A stretch of DNA of 43,159 nucleotides from an uncultured Cellvibrionales bacterium (lineage in GTDB: Bacteria > Pseudomonadota > Gammaproteobacteria > Pseudomonadales > Porticoccaceae), in contig CAJWCO010000020.1 in the NCBI GenBank assembly GCA_913031145.1, forward strand, positions 1 to 43,159, written 5' to 3'. Position 1 is the first letter of the stretch; each line of letters starts with the position of its first letter. Below are positions 6,802 to 15,117 of this stretch, one piece after another. The notes beneath the pieces are model-generated. The model saw only the letters and a list, made by a program, of their open reading frames with translations, was not told the origin of the DNA and searched no databases. Both the position numbers and the translations under genes were made by a program.

Positions 6802-8517
6802 TTAATCTCTCTCGATCGTTCGCGCTTGATTTTGAATTTCAATTACGGCTTGAAATAACTCACCCTCAGGAATACTGCCAGACATAATATTTTTCTGTCT
6901 GGACACGACAGGCAGACTTTCACCGACAAACTCGCCAACTTTGACCATGGCTTCTTTTAGATTATCATCGTTATACAACACGATTGGATCTGTATCCATA
7001 AAATTGCCGACAGGTCTTTCACCACACTCTATGGCTTGATAGATCGACAATTTTCCGAGCAAGACATTCTGTTCGTCTAATACATAGGCTTCAGTGTGCT
7101 GTCGTTTCTCCATTTCAGCCCGCACTTGATGGCCGGGCTGGACCAATTCGGCGCGCACGAAGTCGGTCTTTGCGAATGGTTCTAGAACTTGGTGTTCGAG
7201 TGCGATGACTTCGCGTCCTTTCACAAGGTCAATACCGCGATCAAGCAGTTGACGGTCAAAAAACGAGTGACCAAACAACCGATGCGTTATAAGACTGCAC
7301 ACCATCACCGCAATCATCGCCGCGACCGCATACTCATAGGATTGCGAAAGCTCCAATACGATTAGCACGGCGCTGAGCGGTGCGCCGATCACTGCGGCGC
7401 TAACGGCTGCCATTGCGGCAACGGTAACCACCGAGGCCACGTCGTCAAAACCAAACGCCGACAGTAAAGCGGTTGACAAAGCGCCGGCGGCTACACCAAT
7501 AAATAGGGCCGGTGAAAAGACACCGCCGAAAACCCCAAATCCGACACATGCCGATGTCATAACAATCTTTGCAATGAGTACGGTCACCAGTAGAGGTACA
7601 AGATATTGTCCAGCGATCATTTCGTTGATGCTGGGAACTCCCAAGCCGAGGGCTTGCGGCACCCACATTCCGATTACTCCACAGATGGTAGCGCCAATGA
7701 AGGGCAGGGTCATTGGCGGCACCGACAGTGAGCCTGCCACTTTTGTGGCGTAGCGCAGTGACCACATAAAGGTAATAGCGACTAACGCAAATAAAGGAGA
7801 AAGCACAATTAAAAACGGAACGACCTCAGCAAGCGCAGGTGCGGTTGCCGATATTTTAAATGCAACCGTGTGAGGAAACAGGTACCCACTTACGGTGCTC
7901 GCCATAATTGACGCAACGGTTATGGGCGCGATAGCACGCACAGAAAAGTGCCGCAAAATCGCTTCGTGCGCAAAAATAATACCAGCAATTGGCGCATTAA
8001 AACCTGCAGATACAGCTGCGGCCACACCGCACCCTAAATAAATTTCTCGAGGTAATCGGTTGAATCCCATTCGCTTACGAAGTTGCAGTCTTGAAATGAT
8101 AATGCCCATCGTTGCCCCAAAATGTACAATCGGTCCGTATTGACCCACCGAAGCGCCGCCACTCACTGACGCGAACGCTGCCAGCGTCGAGGCGAGGCCC
8201 TGCTTTACATTAAAAGGTACATTTAACTGGTGGACGGCGTACATTGAATCTGCGGGGCCTGCCCATTTAGCGATGCCAAAAGTTTTCTTGATCGCGATGA
8301 CTGCGCCGGCGGCTAGCCACAGAAAAATTAAGCTGGAAAACGACACCTCGTGGCTACCAAGCGTTACATTAAACATGTCCGAACTCAGTCGTTGTTGGCC
8401 GAACCATTGAACGCCTATCACAAACAGATTCGACACCACGGCGAGGCTGACGCCAATGAGCCCACCCACCACAAAAATAATAAAAACTTCGGCAATAGCT
8501 TCTTTAATTTTATTCAT
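6802..8517 (-). CDS. ClC-family chloride channel with C-terminal CBS pair
   Basis: A 571-residue membrane protein. About ten to twelve helices cover residues 10-415, and two CBS domains cover about 450-570. Family landmarks are GQYGPIVHFGA (125-135), NAPIAGIIFAHEA (174-186) and GGVFSPALFIG (331-341). The external gating glutamate of the exchanger motif GREGP is replaced by tyrosine (GQYGP, Y127). The second position of the inner EE pair is alanine (E185-A186), the place of E203 in the E. coli exchanger. Loss of both suggests a passive anion channel rather than an H+/Cl- exchanger; that is inference. ATG 8517 is preceded by AAAGG. It is divergent from the fleQ-like gene and not flagellar by family. 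Confidence 0.9.
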   Translation of the reverse strand: MNKIKEAIAEVFIIFVVGGLIGVSLAVVSNLFVIGVQWFGQQRLSSDMFNVTLGSHEVSFSSLIFLWLAAGAVIAIKKTFGIAKWAGPADSMYAVHQLNVPFNVKQGLASTLAAFASVSGGASVGQYGPIVHFGATMGIIISRLQLRKRMGFNRLPREIYLGCGVAAAVSAGFNAPIAGIIFAHEAILRHFSVRAIAPITVASIMASTVSGYLFPHTVAFKISATAPALAEVVPFLIVLSPLFALVAITFMWSLRYATKVAGSLSVPPMTLPFIGATICGVIGMWVPQALGLGVPSINEMIAGQYLVPLLVTVLIAKIVMTSACVGFGVFGGVFSPALFIGVAAGALSTALLSAFGFDDVASVVTVAAMAAVSAAVIGAPLSAVLIVLELSQSYEYAVAAMIAVMVCSLITHRLFGHSFFDRQLLDRGIDLVKGREVIALEHQVLEPFAKTDFVRAELVQPGHQVRAEMEKRQHTEAYVLDEQNVLLGKLSIYQAIECGERPVGNFMDTDPIVLYNDDNLKEAMVKVGEFVGESLPVVSRQKNIMSGSIPEGELFQAVIEIQNQARTIERD

Positions 8518-8822
8518 TTTAAAACCTTTAAGGCGATTTAAGGAGTCTCTAGGTTTAGCTTATATATGAAGAGTAAATTGGTCAAAAAATGATTCTATAT
8601 TATTTATAAGTATAGGACTGTCGGAAAAATGACGCTTTCTCGACGTTGGTGTACGTCAGGGTTATTGAAGCGAACGCTAAATCCCATTAGACTGAGGACT
8701 TATGACGTGTTATTAAAGTCCTACAACGCATTATTATTCTACATAACTGGCTGTAACGATAGATTCTGGTTTCAAGGAAGAACTGGAAATCATGGGCATA
8801 AGGACTTCGTTGAGACGATGTA
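8518..8822. other. Divergent intergenic region, ClC gene / fleQ-like gene
   Basis: An AT-rich 305-base gap. A plausible σ70-type pair for the fleQ-like gene is TTGAAG (8665-8670), 17 bases, TAGACT (8688-8693). No σ54 or σ28 pattern was found, which fits a gene at the top of the flagellar hierarchy. A 64-codon plus-strand frame ending at 8823 overlaps the fleQ-like start by one base, but it has no recognisable sequence and is not called. Confidence 0.35.
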
Positions 8823-9983
8823 GTGCAGAATTTGAAAACAATAGTAGGGCGCAGTGCTGAGATAAACGAACTTCGTGCTCTCATCAAGGTAGTGGGTCCT
8901 AGTGACGCGACTGCGCTGATACTAGGTGACAGTGGCACAGGCAAAGAGCTTGTAGCGCGTGCGTTGCACGACTGCTCTGAACGTGCGGCCGAACCTTTTA
9001 TTCCGGTTAACTGCGGTGCAATTCCGCGCGAGTTGCTTGAAAGCGAATTATTTGGTCATCGTAAAGGCGCTTTCACGGGTGCCATCTCCGACCGAAAGGG
9101 TAGATTCGAGCTCGCTAGCGGTGGCACATTATTCCTCGACGAGATCGGGGACATGTCAATGGATCTTCAGGTTAAGCTACTGCGAGTCTTGCAAGAGCGT
9201 ATTATCGATCCCGTGGGCACGACGCAGGGTATGGCGATCGATGTTCGTGTGATTGCGGCGACGCACAAAAACGTTGAATTGCTGATCGACAAAGGAGAGT
9301 TCAGAGAGGATCTGTATTATCGACTCAACGTCATGCCCATTGAGATCAAAGCTCTGTACGAGAGGAAAGAAGACATTCAGCCATTGATCGAGCATTTTGC
9401 GGTCATGCACGCAAAGCGCCGGCAAAAACCGATAACTTTTGCGGCTTCTTCGATGGAACTTTTTATGGGTTATAACTGGCCGGGAAACGTGCGTGAGCTG
9501 TCTAACTTAGTGAATCGTTATTCCGCTCTTTATCCGGGGCAAGCGGTTGATTTCCGCAATGTACCCGCAAGCATGTTGCCGCCCGGAATTCGTCTTTTAG
9601 CCAATAGCGAGTCAGTCGATCAGTCGACGGCCATGCATGTTGCCAGCGGTCAAGGCGCCTTTAACTTCGAGAAACACCCCGATGGGCAGGCCGCAGTGCA
9701 AAGTCCAGAATCGGTCAATAGGGCACCTCAATCTGACACTGGCGCCGACGTTACCCCGATGATAGACGACACCGTTCGTGTTATTTCGATGGCTCAAAGC
9801 TGGGATTCTTTCCCAGAACAGGGCCTGCCACTCAAACAACACATGGTTGATATTGAACGTAGCCTTATTCAGCAAGCGCTCGATAAAGCGCAAGGAAATG
9901 TTTCAAAGACGGCTCGATTACTCAATGTGCAGCGCACAACACTCATAGAAAAAATTAATAAATACGGCCTTACAAGCGTTTAG
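8823..9983 (+). CDS. σ54-dependent flagellar activator, FleQ/FlrA-like, lacking N-terminal domain
   Basis: Enhancer-binding ATPase expected to start the flagellar cascade by opening σ54 promoters. The AAA+ domain begins at once (VGRS from residue 8): Walker A GDSGTGKE (35-42), σ54-contact loop GAFTGA (82-87), Walker [12 protein letters not shown] (100-110), arginine finger region [11 protein letters not shown] (159-169), and WPGNVREL (219-226). A variable linker follows. The C-terminal helix-turn-helix (about 335-384; [33 protein letters not shown]) is strongly FleQ-like. At 386 residues it lacks the roughly 120-residue N-terminal FleQ domain of Pseudomonas or Vibrio. An in-frame stop at 8811 excludes a longer start. 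The start is GTG with no clear ribosome site. It precedes the FleR-like gene, as fleQ does elsewhere. Confidence 0.85.
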   Translation: MQNLKTIVGRSAEINELRALIKVVGPSDATALILGDSGTGKELVARALHDCSERAAEPFIPVNCGAIPRELLESELFGHRKGAFTGAISDRKGRFELASGGTLFLDEIGDMSMDLQVKLLRVLQERIIDPVGTTQGMAIDVRVIAATHKNVELLIDKGEFREDLYYRLNVMPIEIKALYERKEDIQPLIEHFAVMHAKRRQKPITFAASSMELFMGYNWPGNVRELSNLVNRYSALYPGQAVDFRNVPASMLPPGIRLLANSESVDQSTAMHVASGQGAFNFEKHPDGQAAVQSPESVNRAPQSDTGADVTPMIDDTVRVISMAQSWDSFPEQGLPLKQHMVDIERSLIQQALDKAQGNVSKTARLLNVQRTTLIEKINKYGLTSV

Positions 9984-10290
9984 CCCGTTAGTTTTACCCT
10001 TCAGTTTAATCGGCAAGAAGCGGTAATTTTCCGAATTCTTTGTGCTCAGAAAAATATTTCTTTTGCTCTTTCTGGGTGTATTTGATCCCACGAACGACCT
10101 GTCAGATTGCCGACTGTTTATCGGGTGGCAACCGTATGTCTGAAGATTGCCGCTGGCGGATAACTGACAGTTCTTTGCCACTCTCTTTGCAACCTCATGA
10201 TACAAAACGACTAATTTTTTTGGCATATATATTGCTTTACTCAAGTAGAAGCGGCAAAAATTTTAACCCTCACAAAGAGAAGGTAAAAAA
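9984..10290 (+). other. Regulatory region between the two σ54 activator genes
   Basis: No gene in 307 bases. Besides the σ54 promoter at 10221-10236, it contains CTGTCAG (10098-10104) and its inverted copy CTGACAG (10164-10170), each near an ATTGCCG word. These sit 50-120 bases upstream of the promoter, where an enhancer-binding protein would bind. They are candidate FleQ-like operators, not proven. Confidence 0.35.
10221..10236 (+). promoter_or_regulatory. σ54 promoter of the FleR-like gene and fliE operon
   Basis: TGGCATATATATTGCT matches TGGCAY-N5-TTGCW perfectly, with GG at 10222-10223 and GC at 10234-10235. Transcription should start near 10247, about 44 bases before the FleR-like gene. 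With no room for a promoter before fliE, it probably drives that operon too. A near copy, TGCCACTCTCTTTGCA (10176-10191), has the -24 GG changed to GC. Confidence 0.85.
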
Positions 10291-11784
10291 GTGGCAAATT
10301 TGAATAACATACCGATGCTTTGGATCGACCCAGTTGATAGGCTCAATGATCCGCAGCGACAAGCGTTTATGGACAAGGGTTTTGATTTAATCATTGGGGA
10401 CTCTCTCGACATCGATGATGAGGCGTTTACGTCAGCCGAGATTGTTGTGGTGCGCTTATCAAAGTGTGCGACTGCACTCAAAGAGTTGCAAATCAAGCTT
10501 GTCTCTCTAGGCTCTCCCGCTAGAGTGATTACGCGTGTTGCTCGCGATTTATTCGAATTAGGTATTGAAGCAGTTCGCCAGGGTGCGTTGACGGCAGTTC
10601 CGTCTGAGCAGCTGGCGCCCGCTGAATGGCGGCACATTGTGGATACCAATGTCTCTGATCCAAAAACGGACACGAGTGCGTTTGTTTTTGCCGATCCGGT
10701 TAGCCGTAATCTTCTAGCTTTGGCGGAGCGGGTGGCGCGAGTCGATGTCACAGTGTTGCTAACAGGCCCCACCGGCGCGGGCAAAGAGGTGTTGTCGCGA
10801 ATCCTTCACGATGCGTCCCCCCGTTATGATGGGCCCTTCGTAGCCTTCAACTGCGCAGCGATGCCAGAAAATTTAGTGGAAGATATGTTGTTTGGGCACG
10901 AGAAAGGATCTTTCACCGGCGCGTCTAAAATTCAACAAGGTCTTTTTGAGCAAGCGCAGGGCGGCACCATTTTTCTGGACGAAATTGGAGAGATGTCTTA
11001 CAGCATGCAAGCGAAGCTACTGCGTATCCTTCAAGAGCGTTCGGTAGTGCGCCTTGGCGGGCAAAAGTCGATTGCATTAGATATTCGAGTGATCGCTGCA
11101 ACTAACCGGAATTTAAAACAGGCAATCGCAGAGCACCGCTTCAGAGAAGATCTATATTTTAGATTGAGCGCATTTAAATTGTCTCTTCCGCCGCTGAGTG
11201 AGCGACCCCTAGATATTCTCCCGTTGGCCGAGCAGTTCGTGGCTCAGCAAAATACGACGGGGCATCCAACACAAATCAGCCCGGCCGCACAACAGCGGCT
11301 CATATCTTACCCTTGGCCTGGAAATGTTCGCGAGTTGCAGAACGTGATCGTCCGCGCAATGGTACTCTCTAATCAGCGGTCGATCGAGTTGGAGCACCTG
11401 TTGTTCGATGATCTCCACATTAATGATCAATATGTTGAACAACCCCCTCAGTATATTTCACAAAATGATCGGTCTCGCAACTGGACGCAGGGTAGCCCTT
11501 ATCATAACCCGCCGCGAACCCCGTTTGCGTCGAGAGATGGGCGCTCTGAATCGTATGGATCTGCCCGACCTTCCAACCCGGTCGTAGCGCCAGTAAATGC
11601 GCGCTCTGTACTGGACCACGCTGTTCAGCAGAGTGAGTGTCAGGCCATTATGGAAGCGCTCGATTCATCGCGCAGTCGGGATGAGGCAGCGGATAAGCTC
11701 GGTATTAGCCCGCGTACCCTGCGACATAAACTCCAAAAGTTGCGTGAGCAGGGAATTAATGTAACCAGAGCTTACGCGCGATAA
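10291..11784 (+). CDS. σ54-dependent activator, FleR/FlrC-like, with pseudo-receiver
   Basis: Second-tier flagellar activator, expected to turn on hook and basal-body genes. It has 497 residues. Residues 6-115 look like a worn response-regulator receiver: strands MLWID, FDLIIGD, IVVVRLS, RVITRV and a final EAVRQGALTAV. The phospho-accepting aspartate at the end of strand 3 appears to be arginine (R55). The AAA+ domain has Walker A GPTGAGKE (159-166), GSFTGA (206-211, with S for the usual A), Walker B GGTIFLDEIGE (224-234), FREDLYFRL (284-292) and WPGNVREL (342-349). After a long linker, a helix-turn-helix lies at about 453-485 (ADKLGISPRTLRHKLQKL). No FleS/FlrB kinase gene is present. It ends 11 bases before fliE. 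Confidence 0.87.
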   Translation: MANLNNIPMLWIDPVDRLNDPQRQAFMDKGFDLIIGDSLDIDDEAFTSAEIVVVRLSKCATALKELQIKLVSLGSPARVITRVARDLFELGIEAVRQGALTAVPSEQLAPAEWRHIVDTNVSDPKTDTSAFVFADPVSRNLLALAERVARVDVTVLLTGPTGAGKEVLSRILHDASPRYDGPFVAFNCAAMPENLVEDMLFGHEKGSFTGASKIQQGLFEQAQGGTIFLDEIGEMSYSMQAKLLRILQERSVVRLGGQKSIALDIRVIAATNRNLKQAIAEHRFREDLYFRLSAFKLSLPPLSERPLDILPLAEQFVAQQNTTGHPTQISPAAQQRLISYPWPGNVRELQNVIVRAMVLSNQRSIELEHLLFDDLHINDQYVEQPPQYISQNDRSRNWTQGSPYHNPPRTPFASRDGRSESYGSARPSNPVVAPVNARSVLDHAVQQSECQAIMEALDSSRSRDEAADKLGISPRTLRHKLQKLREQGINVTRAYAR

Positions 11785-11795
11785 GGAGCGAACCC

Positions 11796-12134
11796 ATGAA
11801 TCCAACGAATATCGGTAATATTGAAGCGGTACTCAGCCAAATTCGCAACTACCAAGCGCAGGCGCAAGACGGTGTTAATACTAATCCGTTTGATCAAAAT
11901 CAGGGTGTCGAAAAAGCAGGATTTGCAGACGCGGTTAAAGGGGCTATTCAAGAGGTTAACGGCACTCAAATGCGTTCCAAAGAGTTAAAAACTGCTTATG
12001 AGATGGGCGAGGATGTGCCCTTGACAGATGTGGTGATTGGCATGCAGAAATCGTCTTTGGCGTTTGAAGCTACTTTGCAAATTCGTAACAAGGTACTAAA
12101 AGCATATGAAGATATTCTTCATATGCCCGTGTAG
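11796..12134 (+). CDS. fliE: Flagellar basal-body protein FliE
   Basis: Small export-apparatus and basal-body protein that links the MS ring to the proximal rod. The length, 112 residues, is typical. The C-terminal half carries the family pattern (FADAVKGAIQEVN, PLTDVVIGMQKSSLAFEATL, IRNKVLKAYEDILHMPV). AAGGAG lies at 11782-11787, nine bases before the ATG. It directly follows the FleR-like gene, as in Pseudomonas and Vibrio clusters. Confidence 0.95.
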   Translation: MNPTNIGNIEAVLSQIRNYQAQAQDGVNTNPFDQNQGVEKAGFADAVKGAIQEVNGTQMRSKELKTAYEMGEDVPLTDVVIGMQKSSLAFEATLQIRNKVLKAYEDILHMPV

Positions 12135-12165
12135 TCCTTAAGTCGTTAAAAAAGAGAACTAGATT

Positions 12166-14019
12166 ATGGCAACTGCAGCAGAGCCAGGCACTGACTTAGT
12201 TGCCAACTCCCCAAACGCTGGCGCCGTCGTGGCTGCTGGCCAAGCTCCCGCAAATTCCAGCATGATGCCCGTCGTTTCGAGCGACGGAATCTCCCTACCG
12301 AAAGTGACTGAAATTCTTGCGCAACCGGCAGTTCGCAAGGCCATGCCGGCAATTATCACACTGCTTACGATAGTCGTTTTTCTGATTGCCTATTCACTTG
12401 CCAAAGAACCTCCGTATCGCTCGTTATACCCCGGGTTGTCTGAGGCAGATCGACAGGCAGCATTCGAAGCCCTCGCTAATGCTGAGTTTGACGTTAAAAT
12501 TAACAGTGAAACCGGTGATTTGACGATCTCGGACGAGCGTTATCACGAGGCACGGATCTTCCTCGCCTCACGGGGTCTTCCGAAAGAGGGTTCGGCGGGA
12601 GGGATGGGCTCGCTCAGTGAAGACGCATCGATGACAACCAGTCAGTTCATGGAGCAAGTACGTTATATTTCGGCGATGGAGCAGGAACTCGCACGCAGTG
12701 TAGAGCAGATCGCGTCCATACAGAGTGCTCGCGTGCACCTGGCAGCGCCCAAGCAGAGTGTATTTGTTCGCAACCGAACGCCCGCTAAAGCATCGGTTGT
12801 CGTGAGTCCTTTTCCCGGACGTATCATTTCACATTCGCAAGTCGAAGCCATCATTCATATGGTTTCATCGAGTGTTCCGTATTTGGCCACAGACGACGTG
12901 GTAGTGGTTGATAAGCGCGGTAAATTATTAACAGATGCGAATAAAGCGTCGTCGAATCGGCTAAATTCTGGGCAGATGGAGCACCAACAGAGTATTGAGG
13001 AAACCTACCGTAGCCGCATAGACGCGTTGTTGGCCTCTGTAGTCGGCGCAGACAATGTCCGCTCTGAAGTTGATGTGAGTATGGACTTCACAGAGACCGA
13101 GGCCACCTACGAAGAATATGACACGAACGGAAAGGGTGTGGTTCCTCGCTCTGAAATTTTAACGTCAGATTCGAATGTGACGCAGGCAGCTTTTGGAATT
13201 CCCGGCTCAGCGTCAAATTCAGCTCCCCCCGCAAGTGTGGGTGTGGTTGATGGGCAGGTAAGCGACGAAGTGTCTGGTGCCAAAGACGGCACATCCAGCA
13301 CGCGACAAACACGTAATTATGAATTGGACCGCGCTGTCAGGCATGTGAAGCAGCGCGGCGGTACGATCAAACGCATTTCTGTTGCGGTGATCATAAACCA
13401 ACGTGTCGCAGCGCCGGCCCCGCCGGCCCCACCCGTGGTTGTCGAAGGCGAAGAGGTTCCTGCAGAAGCTCCTGCACCTGTTGACCCTGGTCCGGTACTC
13501 GACCCCTTCACGGACGCAGAGTTGGAGCGTTTTACTAACCTTGTTAAGGGCATTGTCGGCTTTGAAGAGGTGCGTGGAGACACAGTAACCGTCGTGGCGG
13601 CAGCGTTCGAGAAGCCTGTGCCGGTCGAAAGTTTGATTAAGTGGTATGAAAACGCGCAAGTGATGAGCACGGCAAAAAGTTTGGGCGCGGCCCTCACCTT
13701 TATTGTCTTACTATTTGTTGTCGTCAGGCCAGTATTGAAATCTTATCTGCCGCAGGTTGAGGTTGTGGAAGACTCCAAAGTGGCTCGCCGTCAGGATGGC
13801 GAACTAACCGATGAAGAATTGGCAATGATTCAGGAAGAAGAGCCCGAATCACTCGATGACATTAAGGCTAAGTTAAAGCCTAAGAAATCTACCATTTCTG
13901 CAGATATGTTGGATACTGCGAACAGTTACGATGATAAAGTCGCGCTGGTTAGGTATCTGGTTGCCGAAGACGCTGGGCGGGTTGCTAACGTAATCCGTAA
14001 AATGATCAAAGCGACTTAA
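12166..14019 (+). CDS. fliF: MS-ring protein FliF
   Basis: Forms the MS ring in the inner membrane, the base on which rotor and export gate assemble. It has 617 residues, slightly longer than the usual 550-600. The first membrane helix is at about 59-79 (PAIITLLTIVVFLIAYSLA). The YscJ-like ring-building modules follow (EPPYRSLYPGLSEADRQ..., with DERYHEARIFLASRGLPKEG). A second helix lies at about 505-528, and the cytoplasmic tail ends in KVALVRYLVAEDAGRVANVI, the FliG-binding segment. A proline- and alanine-rich stretch at about residues 417-441 (PAPPAPPVVV...PAEAPAPVDP) is an insertion of low complexity. It is third in the operon and followed by fliG. Confidence 0.95.
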   Translation: MATAAEPGTDLVANSPNAGAVVAAGQAPANSSMMPVVSSDGISLPKVTEILAQPAVRKAMPAIITLLTIVVFLIAYSLAKEPPYRSLYPGLSEADRQAAFEALANAEFDVKINSETGDLTISDERYHEARIFLASRGLPKEGSAGGMGSLSEDASMTTSQFMEQVRYISAMEQELARSVEQIASIQSARVHLAAPKQSVFVRNRTPAKASVVVSPFPGRIISHSQVEAIIHMVSSSVPYLATDDVVVVDKRGKLLTDANKASSNRLNSGQMEHQQSIEETYRSRIDALLASVVGADNVRSEVDVSMDFTETEATYEEYDTNGKGVVPRSEILTSDSNVTQAAFGIPGSASNSAPPASVGVVDGQVSDEVSGAKDGTSSTRQTRNYELDRAVRHVKQRGGTIKRISVAVIINQRVAAPAPPAPPVVVEGEEVPAEAPAPVDPGPVLDPFTDAELERFTNLVKGIVGFEEVRGDTVTVVAAAFEKPVPVESLIKWYENAQVMSTAKSLGAALTFIVLLFVVVRPVLKSYLPQVEVVEDSKVARRQDGELTDEELAMIQEEEPESLDDIKAKLKPKKSTISADMLDTANSYDDKVALVRYLVAEDAGRVANVIRKMIKAT

Positions 14020-14064
14020 TTATCAACACATTGTCCATAATTTTGGGCGCCCAGGAGACACGCA

Positions 14065-15117
14065 ATGGCTGACGCAGCAATTGAAGAAGAAGGTGGGATG
14101 TCGCAAAAAGTCAAAGACGAATTAGCCGTCTTGACCAGTACCGAGCGTGCTGCCGTTATTACGCTTTTATTGGGCGAACAGCAAGCTGCAGATATCATTC
14201 GATTTCTAAATCCTCGCGAGGTGCAGGCTCTCGGCGCAGCTATGGTTAGCGTGGCCGACTTGTCGCAAGAAACAGTCAATTACGTTTTGGATGATTTTGT
14301 TGTCACCATTAAAGCGCAGACAAATCTGGGTCTGGGCAATAACGATTACGTTGAAAATGTACTGAAGCGGGCTCTTGGCGAAGACAAAGCCGCCACTGTT
14401 TTGGGCCGAATTCTACCCGGTGCTTCGAGTAAGGGGCTGGAAATTCTTCGCTGGATGGACGCTCGCTCTATTGGCGAAATGATCCGCGACGAGCATCCGC
14501 AGGTTGTGGCAATTATTTTGTCTGTTCTCGAATTTGACGTTGCCGCAGATGTCTTAGGCTTTTTGCCTCCGGACGGTCGCGCCGAAGTCATGCAGCGTGT
14601 GGCGAGTTTAGAAACCGTCCAGCCGTCAGCGATGGAAGAATTAGAAGGTATTATGAAAGAGCAGTTCAGCTCCAGCTCATCGGCGAAATCGTCCAGTATG
14701 GGAGGTGTGCCGACTGCTGCGAAGATCATGAACTTTGTCAAGGTCGATATGGAAAATGCCATCATGGAGGGAGTCTCTACTCTCGATGAGAACTTGGCGC
14801 TAGCGATTCAAGACAACATGTTTACTTTTGATAACTTGGCAGCTGTTGATAACCGAGCGATACAGGTGCTCATGCGAAATATCGAAAATGACCAGCTTAT
14901 GACCGCCTTAAAGGGCGCTGACGAAGAAACCAAAGAGAAGTTCTTGGGTAATATGTCGCAACGCGCGAAGATTATGTTCCTCGACGATATGGAAGCAAAA
15001 GGTCCAATCCGTATTACTGATGTGGAAATTGCACAAAAAGACATTATGCGTACCGCGCGCAAACTGTCCGACTCGGGTGACCTTGTACTTGCAGGTCGAG
15101 GGGACGATTTTGTCTAA
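14065..15117 (+). CDS. fliG: Rotor switch protein FliG
   Basis: C-ring protein that touches the stator and sets the direction of rotation. It has 350 residues, slightly longer than usual because of an acidic N-terminal tail. The N-terminal domain binds FliF (STERAAVITLLLGEQQAADI). The middle domain has the conserved EHPQ motif (RDEHPQVVAIILSVL). The C-terminal torque helix contains FDNLAAVDNRAIQVLMRNIE and, later, FLDDMEAKGPIRITDVE, with charged residues that face PomA. A serine-rich hinge (SSSSSAKSSS) separates the middle and C-terminal parts. Preceded by AGGAG at 14052-14056. Confidence 0.96.
   Translation: MADAAIEEEGGMSQKVKDELAVLTSTERAAVITLLLGEQQAADIIRFLNPREVQALGAAMVSVADLSQETVNYVLDDFVVTIKAQTNLGLGNNDYVENVLKRALGEDKAATVLGRILPGASSKGLEILRWMDARSIGEMIRDEHPQVVAIILSVLEFDVAADVLGFLPPDGRAEVMQRVASLETVQPSAMEELEGIMKEQFSSSSSAKSSSMGGVPTAAKIMNFVKVDMENAIMEGVSTLDENLALAIQDNMFTFDNLAAVDNRAIQVLMRNIENDQLMTALKGADEETKEKFLGNMSQRAKIMFLDDMEAKGPIRITDVEIAQKDIMRTARKLSDSGDLVLAGRGDDFV

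Noticed and set aside
8629-8823. 64-codon frame just upstream of the fleQ-like gene, overlapping its start by one base
   Set aside because: No recognisable sequence, poor ribosome site, and the region looks like promoter DNA. It also does not supply the missing FleQ domain.
13219-13697. Antisense frames of 126 and 146 codons across fliF
   Set aside because: They arise opposite the proline- and alanine-rich part of fliF and show low-complexity shadow sequence only.
15020-15109. Upstream extension of fliH within fliG
   Set aside because: It only reads fliG sequence in another frame; TTG 15110 has a good ribosome site and gives normal operon overlap.
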